The notes under the pieces: generated by a model | Told to the model about the DNA's origin: nothing | The model's database searches: none | What the model saw: only the letters and a program-made list of their open reading frames with translations | Made by a program: the position numbers and the translations under genes | Assembly (NCBI GenBank): GCA_001871765.1 | Contig: MNVN01000015.1 | Span: 1 to 52,542 of the forward strand | Length of the DNA stretch: 52,542 bases | Source: Candidatus Nomurabacteria bacterium CG1_02_43_90 | Lineage (GTDB): Bacteria > Patescibacteriota > Minisyncoccia > Phycocordibacterales > UBA1550 | Direction: 5' to 3' | Shown: one piece after another, positions 52,026-52,542 of the stretch | How the letters are laid out: every line of letters starts with the position of its first letter | Numbering within the stretch: the first letter of the stretch is position 1

Positions 52026-52542
52026 ATGAAAAAGATACTACTTTCAGGGGTGAAACCAACGGGGAAAGCACATATTGGTAACTATTTTGGCGCGATGCGT
52101 CAGTTTGCCGACCGCCAAGACGAGTATCGCCAGTTTATTTTTATTGCCAACTATCACGCACTCACCAGTGTCTCTGATGGCGCACTTTTGCAAAAGCTCA
52201 CTCTTGATCTTGCGATGGATTATCTTGCTATTGGTATTGATTCAAAAAAGACGACACTTTTTTTGCAGTCTGATGTGCCTGAAGTTACCGAGCTCGCATG
52301 GGTTTTTAACACCCTTACCACTGTCCCATATCTCTCTCGTGCACACGCGTTCAAAGATGCTGAAGCAAAAAACAAAGAAGTGAATGTTGGACTTTTTGAT
52401 TACCCTATTCTCATGGCAGCAGATATTTTGATATACAGTGCTGATGTGGTTCCCGTAGGACTTGACCAGAAACAACATATTGAGATTGCGCGTGATACGG
52501 CGCAAAAGTTTAATCGTGTGTTTGGTGATACGTTCAAGATTC
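52026..52542 (+). CDS. trpS: Tryptophanyl-tRNA synthetase (N-terminal part)
   Basis: The first 172 residues are in the window. The start LLSGVKPTGKAHIGNYFGAM holds the HIGH-type signature (HIGN), followed by FIANYHALTSV, FLQSDVPEVTELAWVFN and DYPILMAADILIYSADVVPVG, then the LDQKQHIEIARD that contacts tryptophan and tRNA. A class I synthetase; the KMSKS end lies outside the window. Confidence 0.96.
   Translation, partial: MKKILLSGVKPTGKAHIGNYFGAMRQFADRQDEYRQFIFIANYHALTSVSDGALLQKLTLDLAMDYLAIGIDSKKTTLFLQSDVPEVTELAWVFNTLTTVPYLSRAHAFKDAEAKNKEVNVGLFDYPILMAADILIYSADVVPVGLDQKQHIEIARDTAQKFNRVFGDTFKI

Overview
The window looks like a chromosomal segment of a Candidate Phyla Radiation (Patescibacteria) bacterium, most likely Parcubacteria-like. 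Gene packing is tight, proteins are short, and several conserved enzymes have lost domains: epsilon and delta of ATP synthase are short and AlaRS has no C-terminal C-Ala domain. Many small membrane proteins of the kind found in CPR genomes are present, along with a type IV prepilin. TGA is used as an ordinary stop, so the code is standard (table 11). Protein assignments rest on recognising motifs by eye. No database search was possible.

Layout. 1-2.9 kb: the end of an unknown gene, a DUF475 membrane protein, a two-TM protein, and an oppositely oriented prepilin unit. 2.97-3.05 kb: tRNA-Val(CAC). 3.2-6.0 kb: glycolysis (eno, gpmI). 6.1-6.9 kb: an isolated unknown gene. 7.0-13.9 kb: an F-type ATP synthase operon (atpB-E-F-H-A-G-D-C) split between atpG and atpD by a HicB/HicA toxin-antitoxin pair whose hicA is frameshifted. 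13.9-22.9 kb: an accessory stretch with a family-4 uracil-DNA glycosylase, a mini zinc-ribbon protein, a frameshifted SLOG-like gene, a methyltransferase, a CAP-domain protein, two nucleases, a UMPH-1-type nucleotidase, ychF and several small membrane proteins. 22.9-25.8 kb: leuS with a complete NUDIX domain inserted into its editing region. 25.9-33.4 kb: a sigma-region-4/HARE-HTH regulator, a conserved membrane protein, mltG, mnmA, an ATP-cone nuclease, an MgtC-like protein and small membrane proteins. 33.5-38.3 kb: short alaS, a candidate structured RNA, an actin-like (FtsA/PilM-type) protein, a membrane-anchored baseplate-J-like protein and infA. 38.6-42.5 kb: the rpmJ-rpsM-rpsK-rpsD-rpoA-rplQ-rplM-rpsI cluster. 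42.6-46.4 kb: grpE-dnaK-dnaJ. 46.4-48.6 kb: two PlsC-type acyltransferases and a HAD hydrolase. 48.6-52.0 kb: two membrane histidine kinases with no response regulator nearby. The window ends inside trpS.

Expression signals fall into two styles. Many genes have a -10 hexamer ending only about 5-11 nt before the start codon and no Shine-Dalgarno, which points to leaderless or nearly leaderless transcripts. A few isolated unknown genes (6104, 21315, 29565, and probably the broken gene at 31094) instead have a TTGACA-like -35, usually with a -10 at 17-nt spacing, a leader with a Shine-Dalgarno, and their own hairpin terminator.

The points I would look at first are the LeuRS-NUDIX fusion, the near-perfect 60-bp palindrome at the promoter of the gene at 22332, the candidate RNA between alaS and the actin-like gene (its terminator hairpin contains that gene's -10 and start codon), the toxin-antitoxin insertion in the ATP synthase operon, and the sigma4-HARE protein.
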